From assembly GCF_030812775.1 (NCBI RefSeq), contig NZ_JAUSTI010000013.1:111218-175217 (forward strand): a DNA stretch of 64,000 nucleotides, written 5' to 3'. How positions within the stretch are numbered: the stretch's first letter is position 1; every line of letters begins with the position of its first letter. This document shows, piece after piece, positions 42,675-50,954 of the stretch. Position numbers and translations under genes: made by a program. Below the pieces are notes generated by a model that was not told where the DNA came from, ran no database searches, and saw only the letters and a list, made by a program, of their open reading frames with translations. This stretch comes from Paenibacillus tundrae (GTDB taxonomy: Bacteria; Bacillota; Bacilli; Paenibacillales; Paenibacillaceae).

Positions 42675-43460
42675 TTATGACCCCATTATAATACGTTGCC
42701 CAAGGGCTTTCAGGTGCTCCATCACTTGCAGATAAGGATAAGGCCCATAGCTGATTCGTGCCACTCCTAGTGCAGCCAGTTGTCTAGGTGAAGGCTCGGG
42801 GGAAGTGACCATCACGTTGACGGGAAGCGGCGACTGATCACACAGTTTTTTAATCCATTGTGACTGCTGTAATCCTGGAACGAATAGACCGCTAGCCCCT
42901 GCTTCTGCGTAAGCCTTGGATCGTGCGATGGCTTCATTGAGTAACGCTTCATTATGCTGCTCAGGAGCCTGTTGCAGAAATAAATCTGTGCGTGCATTGA
43001 TAAAAAGAGGAATGCCTGCTTGCTCTGCAGCATCTCGAGCGGCAGATAACCTCAAACAATGCTCTGTGACCGTGTACAGACCTTCGCCAGTGGGAAGCTG
43101 ATCCTCGATATTGATGCCTACCGCGCCATGATCCATGATTTGCGATATATTTTGCTTCAATTCTGACGCGGACCTGCCATACCCTCCCTCTATGTCGATG
43201 GTTACAGGCAAATCTACGCTTTTTGTAATGCGTTCGAGGTTAGCCAGTACCAGCTGGAACGGCAGAGCTTCTCCATCCTGCTCACCGTGGGCTGCGGCAA
43301 CAGACCAGCTTCCGGTAGCAATAGCTGCGGCTCCTGTAGATTGAATGGTCTGTGCACTTCCAGCATCCCACACATTCACCAGCACAAGTGGTTTCCCCTT
43401 CACATGGTATTGATGAAATTGCTCAGCTTTATCTCTGATCGTGCGCTTGTTGGCGTTCAT
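42675..43460 (-). CDS. Isocitrate lyase/PEP mutase superfamily protein
   Basis: 261 residues of the oxaloacetate decarboxylase/carboxyvinyl-carboxyphosphonate mutase branch. It has the TIM-barrel start PLVLVNVWDAGSAQTIQSTGAAAIATGSWSVA, the metal-binding VTIDIEGGYG, and GAVGINIEDQL with the acidic ligands. INARTDLFL and LFVPGLQ complete the barrel. The lyase signature cysteine (KKCGH) of true isocitrate lyase is absent, so a C-C or P-C bond enzyme of small oxoacids is more likely. It lies 46 bases behind ada on the same strand. Confidence 0.88.
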   Translation of the reverse strand: MNANKRTIRDKAEQFHQYHVKGKPLVLVNVWDAGSAQTIQSTGAAAIATGSWSVAAAHGEQDGEALPFQLVLANLERITKSVDLPVTIDIEGGYGRSASELKQNISQIMDHGAVGINIEDQLPTGEGLYTVTEHCLRLSAARDAAEQAGIPLFINARTDLFLQQAPEQHNEALLNEAIARSKAYAEAGASGLFVPGLQQSQWIKKLCDQSPLPVNVMVTSPEPSPRQLAALGVARISYGPYPYLQVMEHLKALGQRIIMGS

Positions 43461-43505
43461 CTTGGTTTACTCCTTTATATACGAAATGCGCTGTTGAATT
43501 TACTG

Positions 43506-44552
43506 TTACGGCCTCTGTTTCTCGTGTTGGAGCAGCCAGTTTTTGCGAGTGATTCCCCCGCCGTATCCGCCAAGTTCACCACTTGTATTAATAACTCGAT
43601 GACATGGAATGACGATCGCCAGTTGATTCGCTCCATTGGCTTGAGCTACAGCGCGACAAGCTGTCGGTTTACCCAGAGCAATTGCAATCTCTTGATAGGA
43701 GCGTGTTTCCCCTGCTGGAATCAATGATAATTGCTCCCATACCTTCTTTTGAAATGGTGTTCCTAAATAGAACAACGGTGTGTCGAACGTTGTCAGTGTA
43801 CCGTCGAAATATTGTTCAAGTTCTTGCTCAATGGATTGAATGGGTGGAGTCATGCCAGGCACAATCGCTGACTTGGTTCGTATCCGTAGGCGTTCTACTT
43901 CGCGTTCAAGCCCTCGACGATCAATAAATTCAAGCAAATATAGTTGCTTCTGATCAGCTACAGCCATCATGGGGCCAAGGCGGGTGTCAATCCAGGACGC
44001 TTTGAGCACCTGTCCTTCATTTATATGTGTTGGGGCAGCACCCATAATGCGTGAGAACGCATCACGGAAGCCACTACTGGATTCATACCCTGTAGATAAC
44101 TGGCTATCAATGACGGTGTGACCTGAACGGATATGTTTAAGTGCAAGTCCCATACGGCGAGCACGAGCATACTCCACAAAAGTCATGCCAAAGCGTTTTT
44201 TGAATTGACGCCTTGCCGTTGATTCATCAATAGATAGGTCTTTGAAATCCTGCTCTTTCCATCGTTTCTCCGGATTATTCTCAACAGCCTCAACTAGCAG
44301 GCGTACAACGTCTGATACGTGATTGGGATGGGATAGCGGGCGACAGCGCTGGCAAGGTCGGAATGAAGCGAGTAAGGCCTGTTGAGCGGTCTCATAGAAC
44401 TCGCAGTTTTCGAATTTTGGTTTTCGAGCTGGACAAGTTGGGCGGCAGAATACACCTGTCGTTTTGACTCCAACATAGAACAGTCCTTCATACTTTGAGT
44501 CTTTGGTAAGAAGGGCTTGATAATATTGTTCTTTCAGATCATCAGCAATCAT
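43506..44552 (-). CDS. ada: Bifunctional Ada: transcriptional activator and O6-methylguanine-DNA methyltransferase
   Basis: About 348 residues. The N-terminal zinc domain carries the phosphotriester-accepting cysteine and partners in GVFCRPTCPARKP and FRPCQRCRP. An AraC helix-turn-helix follows (RRQFKKRFGMTFVEYARARRMGLAL, STGYESSSGFRDAFSRIMG). The C-terminal methyltransferase has IVIPCHRVINTSGELGGYGGG with the active cysteine. The full Ada architecture is intact, unlike the split AdaA/AdaB of Bacillus subtilis. ATG 44552 lies nine bases after AAGGA. Confidence 0.94.
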   Translation of the reverse strand: MIADDLKEQYYQALLTKDSKYEGLFYVGVKTTGVFCRPTCPARKPKFENCEFYETAQQALLASFRPCQRCRPLSHPNHVSDVVRLLVEAVENNPEKRWKEQDFKDLSIDESTARRQFKKRFGMTFVEYARARRMGLALKHIRSGHTVIDSQLSTGYESSSGFRDAFSRIMGAAPTHINEGQVLKASWIDTRLGPMMAVADQKQLYLLEFIDRRGLEREVERLRIRTKSAIVPGMTPPIQSIEQELEQYFDGTLTTFDTPLFYLGTPFQKKVWEQLSLIPAGETRSYQEIAIALGKPTACRAVAQANGANQLAIVIPCHRVINTSGELGGYGGGITRKNWLLQHEKQRP

Positions 44553-44762
44553 GGGCACACGTCCTTACGTTTATGAGAATGGATCATCGAACTGCATGCT
44601 CCTAGTATAAAAAAATCTTACCTATATTATCGCCGAAAATCAGGCATGGATTTTTTATTTTTTCTTAGTTATTTCCGTCGAAATAATGCGTAAATGATAG
44701 ATCTATGCATATTTATATAGAAATCTGCCGATGTTGTTCAGAATTTGTTTAGAATGGAGTGG

Positions 44763-45001
44763 TATAATGTACCTACCTACAGGGATTAGTATAGGTCTAT
44801 GATACCTACTTACACATATAGGTGAGAGGGAGTACTGACCCTTGAACAAGTGCAAAATAATGAACGGGTTACGCATTTGTAGGCGTGATGACTGAAGACA
44901 TCGGAGATAGACAAATTGCGCGATTGTTGTTTGAAGGTCCAGGGGGGATCATCATGCGCTCGTTACATATAGGAATAGGAGCCAGGTTCGGAGGTTGACG
45001 A
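44763..45001 (+). promoter_or_regulatory. Promoter and structured leader of the LysM gene
   Basis: An extended -10 (TGGTATAAT; TATAAT at 44763-44768) starts a leader of about 230 bases. Several stems can be drawn: AGGG/CCCT near 44830-44853, ACAAGTGC with GCATTTGT (44846-44880), GATG/CATC near 44890, and CAATTGCGCGATTG. It also holds a 36-codon frame (44888-44998) ending one codon before, and in frame with, the LysM start. I cannot match it to a known riboswitch. The rest of the upstream gap shows nothing. Confidence 0.45.
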
Positions 45002-45385
45002 ATGATGAGACATTCTACGTATCAGAGCATTTATGAGCCGGTGAGTCCAGCATCGGTTCAATGGAGTACAGGCGAGCTTAGAAAAAAATTGCTTCAACTT
45101 AAGGCGCGACCGTTGTTATTGAAAATTGCCATCATCTCTCTTATTGTGATTATTGGTTGTAGTACGATGTTAACTGCATTTGCAGGCGGAGAGGAAGACC
45201 TGCTTTCGGGGAGAAAGGTCATTGTTTCTCAAGGGGATACGCTATGGAATCTTTCCGTAGAGTATAAGCCGCAACAAATGGATACCCGGGTATTTGTAGA
45301 AGTTTTGAAAAAAATAAATAAGCTATCTTCTAACTCTATTCAAGCGGGGCAGGTCTTAATTTTGCCTCAATATGATGATAAGTAA
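45002..45385 (+). CDS. LysM-domain membrane protein, YneA-like
   Basis: 127 residues: a cytoplasmic head of about 40, one membrane helix (LLLKIAIISLIVIIGCSTMLTAFAGG), then a LysM peptidoglycan-binding domain (VIVSQGDTLWNLSVEYKPQQ ... INKLSSNSIQAGQVLILPQ). This is the layout of YneA, the SOS-induced division inhibitor of Bacillus, which normally lies next to lexA. No lexA and no LexA box were seen here, so the SOS link is unproven. Ribosome site GGAGG. An unusually long leader precedes it. Confidence 0.8.
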   Translation: MMRHSTYQSIYEPVSPASVQWSTGELRKKLLQLKARPLLLKIAIISLIVIIGCSTMLTAFAGGEEDLLSGRKVIVSQGDTLWNLSVEYKPQQMDTRVFVEVLKKINKLSSNSIQAGQVLILPQYDDK

Positions 45386-45463
45386 TAATATAGCATTGGT
45401 ATAGCCCTTGGCTGTAGCCGTTCATCTGGTCTGCAATGTAGGAGATAACATAAATGAATAACG

Positions 45464-45499
45464 AACCTAAGTATCTTAGCGGATATTTAGGTTTTTTTG
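45464..45499 (+). terminator. Terminator after the LysM gene
   Basis: AACCTAA(GTATC) pairs with (GATAT)TTAGGTT and is followed by T residues. Confidence 0.75.
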
Positions 45500-45626
45500 T
45501 TCCTATGCATAGAGATTACATAATATGGAGCTTCATGAGGAAGGATATCGTGTATTAGTTAAAGAGATGGTTGAATACATTAGCATATTTTTTGAATACG
45601 TATTTATCAACAGGAGGGATTCAATG

Positions 45627-46202
45627 ATGAAGATCACATGGATGAAATCAACACGTTGGATAATTGCGTTATTGTGCATCATGGTGCTAACGAGTGCGTG
45701 CGGTGCTCGTAACAATAATGAATCTGTACAGGAACATGCATATCCGCAGTCGAAGGAGCCAATATCCGAAGCAGGGCCTGACTCAATTCCTAATGCTGAT
45801 GCGAAGCAGGATAACGGATCGTACTCAGCGCAATCTGAATCCTCGGCTGATGCTGGAGATGGAATTGTGATCACTATCGATCAATCGGACAAGCTGACGG
45901 AAGCGAAGAGCTTTCGCTACTCGGTGAAGGATGTGCCAGAAGGATACACGTTATCTGAACTGCGGTGGACATCCAATCAGATCACAATCATTAATTCAGT
46001 ACAAGAAGCAACTCAGCATGAAGCAGACGAGAATAAAGCAGACGGCAAGAAGGAAGGTTTCTACATCAAGGATGATAGTCAGCCCATGGAATTCAAATAT
46101 ACAGATGAAATGAAGGGTGAACGTGGTAAAGTAACGTTGGTGTATACGAATGAAGCTGGACAAGAAGTTTTGGCGGAACAAGAAGTCAAGCTGAAGAAAT
46201 AA
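45627..46202 (+). CDS. Lipoprotein of unknown function
   Basis: About 191 residues. The start ATG 45627 (or 45624) follows AGGAGGG; the longer frame from 45525 is not supported. Lipoprotein signal: basic MKSTRW, hydrophobic IIALLCIMVL, lipobox TSAC. A disordered Ser/Glu/Asn-rich linker then leads to a beta-sandwich-like domain (FRYSVKDVPEGYTLSELRWTSNQ, GERGKVTLVYTNEAGQEVLAEQEVKL). Anchored outside the membrane. No family recognised. Confidence 0.8.
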   Translation: MKITWMKSTRWIIALLCIMVLTSACGARNNNESVQEHAYPQSKEPISEAGPDSIPNADAKQDNGSYSAQSESSADAGDGIVITIDQSDKLTEAKSFRYSVKDVPEGYTLSELRWTSNQITIINSVQEATQHEADENKADGKKEGFYIKDDSQPMEFKYTDEMKGERGKVTLVYTNEAGQEVLAEQEVKLKK

Positions 46203-46273
46203 ACAGCATATTTCTAGACTCACCCGTTTGAAATGGTATGAGCCCAAATGAATGCAATGCGCTAGAAATGCAG

Positions 46274-46325
46274 CACCTCCAAGTTTATCAGCCGATGTTC
46301 AGTCGGTTCGACTAGCTTGGAGGTG
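46274..46325. terminator. Bidirectional terminator
   Basis: CACCTCCAAG and CTTGGAGGTG pair perfectly over 10 bp, with an inner CCGA/TCGG stem, between convergent genes. Confidence 0.8.
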
Positions 46326-46374
46326 TGATTTGTTTTTGGATTAAATAGAGCCTTAAATCTAGAATCTGGGATTG

Positions 46375-47292
46375 CTACATAAAGTCGAAGAAATAACGCA
46401 CAACATGAAACATGACGGGTGATGTGTAGGTAAGGCTGTCGACCCTGCTTAAATAGCTTTTCTTGAGTTCATCAAACTTGTTATCATCCCCAATTAGCAA
46501 ATCCCGCTTCAATACAGATACGGTCAGACTGCCAAAGAAACCTGCGAGGCTGATCAGCACCCCAATGAACAGGGCGAATCCTGCATCAAACGGTGTAAGG
46601 TACGGATGGATGAAGTAGGAGGCTGCCGTTGTGATGACCAAGGAACAGGCGAATCCTTCCCATGTCAAAAATGGATTGGCCGTAGGCACGACTTTTCGCT
46701 TGCCCAGATAGAGAGAGACCACATAATGGATGACATCATTAAGCTGAGTTAGCACCACTAAGAATAATACTAGCTTCGATCCATACTCAGGTGTAGCAAA
46801 AGGGAAGTAAGCAAGGTGGCTGAGTCCGAACACCATGAGCATCAGTCCCCACTGTGTAGAGCTGACACTGCGTAGGAAGCCTACCGTTCCTTTGTTAATT
46901 AATCGCGGGAGAGGCAGTACTAAGAAAACATACAACGGAATGAAAATGATAAACATCCCATACCATCCAATATAGATCCAGTAGAACTGAGCGGGTACCG
47001 CTAGATATGCCCATAGGAACAACCTGCGGTCAGCTTTGCGTGTACTGCGGATCATGGAGAAGTATTCCTTGAGTGCGAAGAAGGCAAGCACCATAAGGGA
47101 GAGCAGGGAAACGATAGGGTTAAATAGTGTGGCAAGACAGAAGATTAGGAGCATGCCCCACCAGGTTTTGATTTTGTTGCCGATGCCCGAATAGTCTTTG
47201 TCCGGCTGTAACTTTGCAATGATTTTGTACACGATATGTATAACGAGTAGTGCAGTGAATATTAAGGTTAATGTGAATAATGAACTGCTCAA
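46375..47292 (-). CDS. Phosphatidate cytidylyltransferase-like membrane protein
   Basis: 305 residues with eight or so membrane helices. The C-terminal third carries the CdsA-type signature in degenerate form (LTVSVLKRDLLIGDDNKFDELKKSYLSRVDSLTYTSPVMFH), where true CdsA reads S-x-x-K-R-x-x-x-x-K-D ... D-R-x-D-S. It also has the internal LNDVIHYVVSLYLGKRK...PFLTWEG region. It probably makes a CDP-activated lipid. This branch is distinct from the housekeeping CdsA that sits beside ribosome-recycling genes. TTG start. Confidence 0.82.
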   Translation of the reverse strand: MSSSLFTLTLIFTALLVIHIVYKIIAKLQPDKDYSGIGNKIKTWWGMLLIFCLATLFNPIVSLLSLMVLAFFALKEYFSMIRSTRKADRRLFLWAYLAVPAQFYWIYIGWYGMFIIFIPLYVFLVLPLPRLINKGTVGFLRSVSSTQWGLMLMVFGLSHLAYFPFATPEYGSKLVLFLVVLTQLNDVIHYVVSLYLGKRKVVPTANPFLTWEGFACSLVITTAASYFIHPYLTPFDAGFALFIGVLISLAGFFGSLTVSVLKRDLLIGDDNKFDELKKSYLSRVDSLTYTSPVMFHVVRYFFDFM

Positions 47293-47388
47293 CGAAGGAT
47301 CACCTGCTTATCCAAAATAAGATTCCATAAAAGGGTACCTATGTTATTATGAAGGAATAGTGACCATCTGATAAGGGGAAATTTTGTT

Positions 47389-47952
47389 ATGACCGATCAA
47401 CGCTCCATCTATATCCTGCTCACGAATACAGGAACCTTGTTTACCAAAGTCATTCAGAGTTACACCAAAGCACCCTATAATCATGCCTCGATCTCATTTA
47501 ACCGGGAGTTATCCGAGCTATACAGCTTCGGTCGTAAACATCCAAGCAATCCGCTGAACGGTGGGTTTGTGAAGGAAGATATCCAGACAGGTACATACAG
47601 CAAATATCCGAACACGACATGTGTTATTTACGAGCTTCAGGTGACAGACCGTGAAGTGGAAAAAATGAAACGTGTGCTACATATCTTCATCCGTAGCCGC
47701 CAGAAATATATGTATAACTTGCTTGGCGTCATCGGCATTACGCTGAAAGAGCCTGTCGAGTTTAGCAACTCCTACTTTTGTTCACAGTTTGTAGCAGAAA
47801 TATTACAGCGATCCGGAATCAAGCTCTGGAACAAGCTGCCTGCCTTAGTGACCCCGGATGATTTTCGCCAAAGTGAAAGACTCGCGCTTGTGTATGAAGG
47901 GAAGCTGAGTGATTACAAGCCGAGAAATGGAGATTTGGACGTGGGAGAATAA
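47389..47952 (+). CDS. Permuted papain-like (YiiX/NlpC-P60 superfamily) hydrolase
   Basis: 187 residues without a signal peptide. The catalytic histidine is in APYNHASISFN (residues 27-37) and the cysteine in NSYFCSQFVAEIL near residue 128, which is the reversed order typical of the YiiX/YaeF branch. TPDDF near the end is another family feature. Such enzymes hydrolyse amide or acyl bonds in lipids or peptides. It is divergent from the CdsA-like gene, with a terminator after it. Confidence 0.82.
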   Translation: MTDQRSIYILLTNTGTLFTKVIQSYTKAPYNHASISFNRELSELYSFGRKHPSNPLNGGFVKEDIQTGTYSKYPNTTCVIYELQVTDREVEKMKRVLHIFIRSRQKYMYNLLGVIGITLKEPVEFSNSYFCSQFVAEILQRSGIKLWNKLPALVTPDDFRQSERLALVYEGKLSDYKPRNGDLDVGE

Positions 47953-47962
47953 TATGAGATGA

Positions 47963-48003
47963 AACAAGCCTGTTGCTATGGATTTCTGCCAACAGGCTGT
48001 TTG
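47963..48003 (+). terminator. Terminator after the papain-like hydrolase gene
   Basis: AACAAGCCTGTTG pairs with CAACAGGCTGTT. The following 48004-48330 stretch is AT-rich and shows no gene or repeat. Confidence 0.75.
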
Positions 48004-48330
48004 TGTAACACATTATGAATTGATCTACTGATAAGTTCATGATATGCAAGTAAAGAACAAGTTCAGAATTTAGTAGAAGTAGCTACAGTTACTGTGAAGT
48101 TACCAAATCGCAGAGCCCACTCTAGAAAATAATCACCTTATAGTTGGTTAATAACCAATGATAATTTGACGATGATCCCGGTACTTTCTAATCTAACGAA
48201 TCATAGTGAAGTTATCCCACGATGAAGTAGGAGATTCAACTACTTTGGAAGCTTTCTTTTACAAATAACTTCGCCAGGTTCGTTATAATCAGCATCTCAG
48301 CATTATCGGTCGTACCTTATCGTAAAATAC

Positions 48331-48891
48331 TCATTCTTGTGCAGAGCTTGGATAGAAGCTACCCTCTTGCAGTTGGTTTACAAATCCCTGGAGCCAAATA
48401 TAATATTGCTCCGCATGTTGAAGTTTGTGCAGGTCACGTAGTGCCTCATTTCGGTCTTCTGGCGAGGTATGCTCCGAAAGGATGATTGCCGATAGATCAG
48501 GAATGACTTCTCGTATGCCCTCTAACATCACATCCACTTCCCGCTGTAGCTTCGATCCGAAGAAGTTCTGAAAGGTGCGATAGAAATCCGTTTCAGCCAG
48601 GTACTGATCCTGCCGATCCTTCTTCTCCTCCAGCTTATATATCATCTGTGACTCCGTAAGTGAACGAACAGCATAGCTCATATTACTTTTACTCATGTTC
48701 ATAGAGGTCTTCATCTCTTCAAGTGTCATCGGTCGATCCTCAAAATACATAACCCCATACAATTTGCCAAACGTATGATTAACCCCATACAGATCCATCG
48801 TGTTGGCGATGGCGTCGATGACCTTCTCCCTCAGCTCATACCGATCGGGCAATGAAGAATGATTCAGGTTCCCGGTAGTTTCTTTCACCAC
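48331..48891 (-). CDS. GbsR/MarR-type transcriptional regulator
   Basis: 186 residues. The winged helix-turn-helix reads VNHTFGKLYGVMYFEDRPMTLEEMKTSMNMSKSNMSYAVRSLTESQMIYKLEEKKDRQDQY, the GbsR/OpuCR pattern, followed by a helical dimer domain (YRTFQNFFGSKLQREVDVMLEGIREVIPDL). GbsR proteins sense choline-like compounds in Bacillus. Here the regulator is divergent from an ABC importer operon and is its likely controller. Two ACAATTGT palindromes lie between them. GTG start after GAGGTGA. Confidence 0.88.
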   Translation of the reverse strand: MVKETTGNLNHSSLPDRYELREKVIDAIANTMDLYGVNHTFGKLYGVMYFEDRPMTLEEMKTSMNMSKSNMSYAVRSLTESQMIYKLEEKKDRQDQYLAETDFYRTFQNFFGSKLQREVDVMLEGIREVIPDLSAIILSEHTSPEDRNEALRDLHKLQHAEQYYIWLQGFVNQLQEGSFYPSSAQE

Positions 48892-48989
48892 AATGTCACC
48901 TCAAGTTTATGATAGCGTTCCCACTAGCTTCTTCATATTTTACATGAATCAATTCAATTTTAACATAACTATGAAATAGATTTTTCAAT

Positions 48990-49032
48990 ACAATTGTACA
49001 ATCATTTTTGTACGGAATAAATAAACAATTGT
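48990..49032. promoter_or_regulatory. Paired ACAATTGT palindromes between regulator and ABC operon
   Basis: The perfect 8 bp palindrome ACAATTGT occurs at 48990-48997 and 49025-49032, 35 bases apart centre to centre, in the 190-base divergent region. TTGTAC is also repeated. They are candidate operators for the GbsR-like protein. Confidence 0.45.
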
Positions 49033-49089
49033 TTCATGCCAAACTTTTCTAAAAGATTAAAGAAAAATTGAACATAAGGAGTGGGGGAA

Positions 49090-49965
49090 TTGCGATTAAA
49101 GCTATGGAGGGAGTCTGAAGCGGTATTTTTCACGTTGCCGGCTCTAATCCCTTTGCTGGTGTTCTGGCTGGGGCCTCTCGGATATATCGTTTATCTCAGT
49201 TTCACCGATTGGGACTTCATGAGCCCAGACAAATTATTCGTTGGTTTAGATAATTACAGCTATTTACTGACCAACTCTGAATTCTATCAATCCTTGAGGG
49301 TGACGTTGTTATTCGGATTAGGAAGTGTCATTCCAACCATCGTTGGTGGATTAGCACTGGCGATGCTCATGAATAGCAAGATCAAATCAACCGGAATCTT
49401 CCGGACATTACTCTTCTCACCATGGGTAACCCCAACGGTTGCGGTATCCATCGCATGGTCTTGGATCTTCGAGCCAGAGGTAGGGCTTGCTAATCTCATG
49501 CTGGGCTGGGCGGGCGTATCTCCCATTGGTTGGTTGCGTGACATGGATTGGGCACTGGTTGCGGTACTGATCGTTACCCTGTGGAAGTCGATTGGCTGGG
49601 CGATGGTGTTCTATCTGGTTGCACTGCGCAACCTGCCCTCTGATCTGCTCGAAGCAGCTTCCATTGATGGGGCAGGTAGTTGGGACAAGTTCCGAAGTAT
49701 TACACTGCCGCTGATCTCACCAACGACGTTCTTTCTCTCCATTATTCTGACGATTCAGTCACTACAGGCTTATGACCAGATTAACGTCATGACGCAGGGT
49801 GGACCAGCGGGATCGACAAGAACGTTGCTGTATATGTATTACCAGTCTGCATTTGAATCCTTCAATGTAGGTGAGGCTTCATCCATCGCCGTTGTGATTA
49901 TTCTGATCTGCGTACTGCTCTCGGGAGTATCCTTCCTGCTTGGCAGACGTTTGGTGCACTACTAA
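49090..49965 (+). CDS. ABC transporter permease (UgpA-like, MalF family)
   Basis: About 291 residues starting at TTG 49090, eight bases after AAGGAG. Six membrane helices, with FTLPALIPLLVFWLGPLGYIVYLSFTDWDF at the N-terminus and the EAA loop LPSDLLEAASIDGAGSWDKFRSITLPLISPT at about residue 185-215. Family CUT1 of sugar and glycerol-phosphate importers. The stop shares one base with the next start. No ATPase gene is in the operon, so a shared MsmX/UgpC-type ATPase elsewhere is presumed. Confidence 0.92.
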   Translation: MRLKLWRESEAVFFTLPALIPLLVFWLGPLGYIVYLSFTDWDFMSPDKLFVGLDNYSYLLTNSEFYQSLRVTLLFGLGSVIPTIVGGLALAMLMNSKIKSTGIFRTLLFSPWVTPTVAVSIAWSWIFEPEVGLANLMLGWAGVSPIGWLRDMDWALVAVLIVTLWKSIGWAMVFYLVALRNLPSDLLEAASIDGAGSWDKFRSITLPLISPTTFFLSIILTIQSLQAYDQINVMTQGGPAGSTRTLLYMYYQSAFESFNVGEASSIAVVIILICVLLSGVSFLLGRRLVHY

Positions 49966-50870
49966 TGACAATGACGATGCCTAATAAGAAGATTCAGAAG
50001 AGGATGAAGCGCAAGGAGATGCAGAATGTGTCGGTAAAATTGAAACTAAGTAAACTCATACGCTATCTGTTACTAGCAATGATTGCGCTAGGTACAGCAT
50101 TTCCTTTCTATTGGATGGTCATTAGCGGATTCAAAACAAATGATGAGATCTGGCAATTCCCGCCGACCTTCTGGCCGGAAACATTCTTGTGGAGCAATTA
50201 CGTGGATGCTTGGAATGCCGCACCATTTGCTCGTTACATTTTGAACAGTACCGGGGTAGCCTTGGCGATCTGTCTATTCCAAATCGTTAACTCCAGTATG
50301 ATGGCGTATGCACTGACTCATATGAAATTCCGCCTCAAAGGTGCACTGACCTCCTTAATTCTGGTGGGTTATATGATCCCGAGTACGGCTGTGTATCTGC
50401 CGAGTTACATGGTGCTTAGCGAGCTTAACTTGCTGGATTCCTACACAGGCTTAATTGTATCCAACTGTGTTAGTGTATTCTCGATTTTCTTAATCCGTCA
50501 AGCGTTCATGCAGGTATCTCATGAATTGGTAGAAGCAGGACAGCTGGATGGTGCATCACATTTCCGAATCTTATGGACCATTATCGCACCACTTGTTCGA
50601 TCAAGCTTCGCCGTAATGGTACTGATTACGTTTATCGAACAGTACAACAATTATTTCTGGCCGATGCTGATCACCAAAGACCCTGATCTACAGCTTGTAT
50701 CGGCTGGTCTGAGAAGCTTCTTCGTCGAAGGTGGGGCATATGGACTGGCGTGGCCGCAAATTATGGCTGCGAGTGCCTTCACCATCGCACCACTCCTTGT
50801 TCTCTTCTTGTTCACGCAGAAAACGATCATGCAGAGTGTCAATATGACGGCTGGTGTGAACAAGAACTGA
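49965..50870 (+). CDS. ABC transporter permease (UgpE-like, MalG family)
   Basis: 301 residues, the second membrane subunit. An unusually basic cytoplasmic head (KKIQKRMKRKEM) precedes six helices, with YLLLAMIALGTAFPFYWMVISGFK as the first. The EAA loop reads SHELVEAGQLDGASHFRILWTIIAPLVRS. Overlaps the preceding stop by one base. Confidence 0.92.
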   Translation: MTMTMPNKKIQKRMKRKEMQNVSVKLKLSKLIRYLLLAMIALGTAFPFYWMVISGFKTNDEIWQFPPTFWPETFLWSNYVDAWNAAPFARYILNSTGVALAICLFQIVNSSMMAYALTHMKFRLKGALTSLILVGYMIPSTAVYLPSYMVLSELNLLDSYTGLIVSNCVSVFSIFLIRQAFMQVSHELVEAGQLDGASHFRILWTIIAPLVRSSFAVMVLITFIEQYNNYFWPMLITKDPDLQLVSAGLRSFFVEGGAYGLAWPQIMAASAFTIAPLLVLFLFTQKTIMQSVNMTAGVNKN

Positions 50871-50954
50871 CACGAGTCACCGAACACCTAGCATCAACTA
50901 GATATACGTTATCAACCGTACTAACCACATTTCACCTAAACGGGAGGAACAACA

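Noticed and set aside
44888..44998. Calling the 36-codon upstream frame of the LysM gene as a gene
   Set aside because: It has no good ribosome site and no recognisable product; it is kept only as part of the leader observation.
48004..48330. Search for a small gene or RNA in this 327-base gap
   Set aside because: No ribosome site with a start, no strong stem and no repeat were seen.
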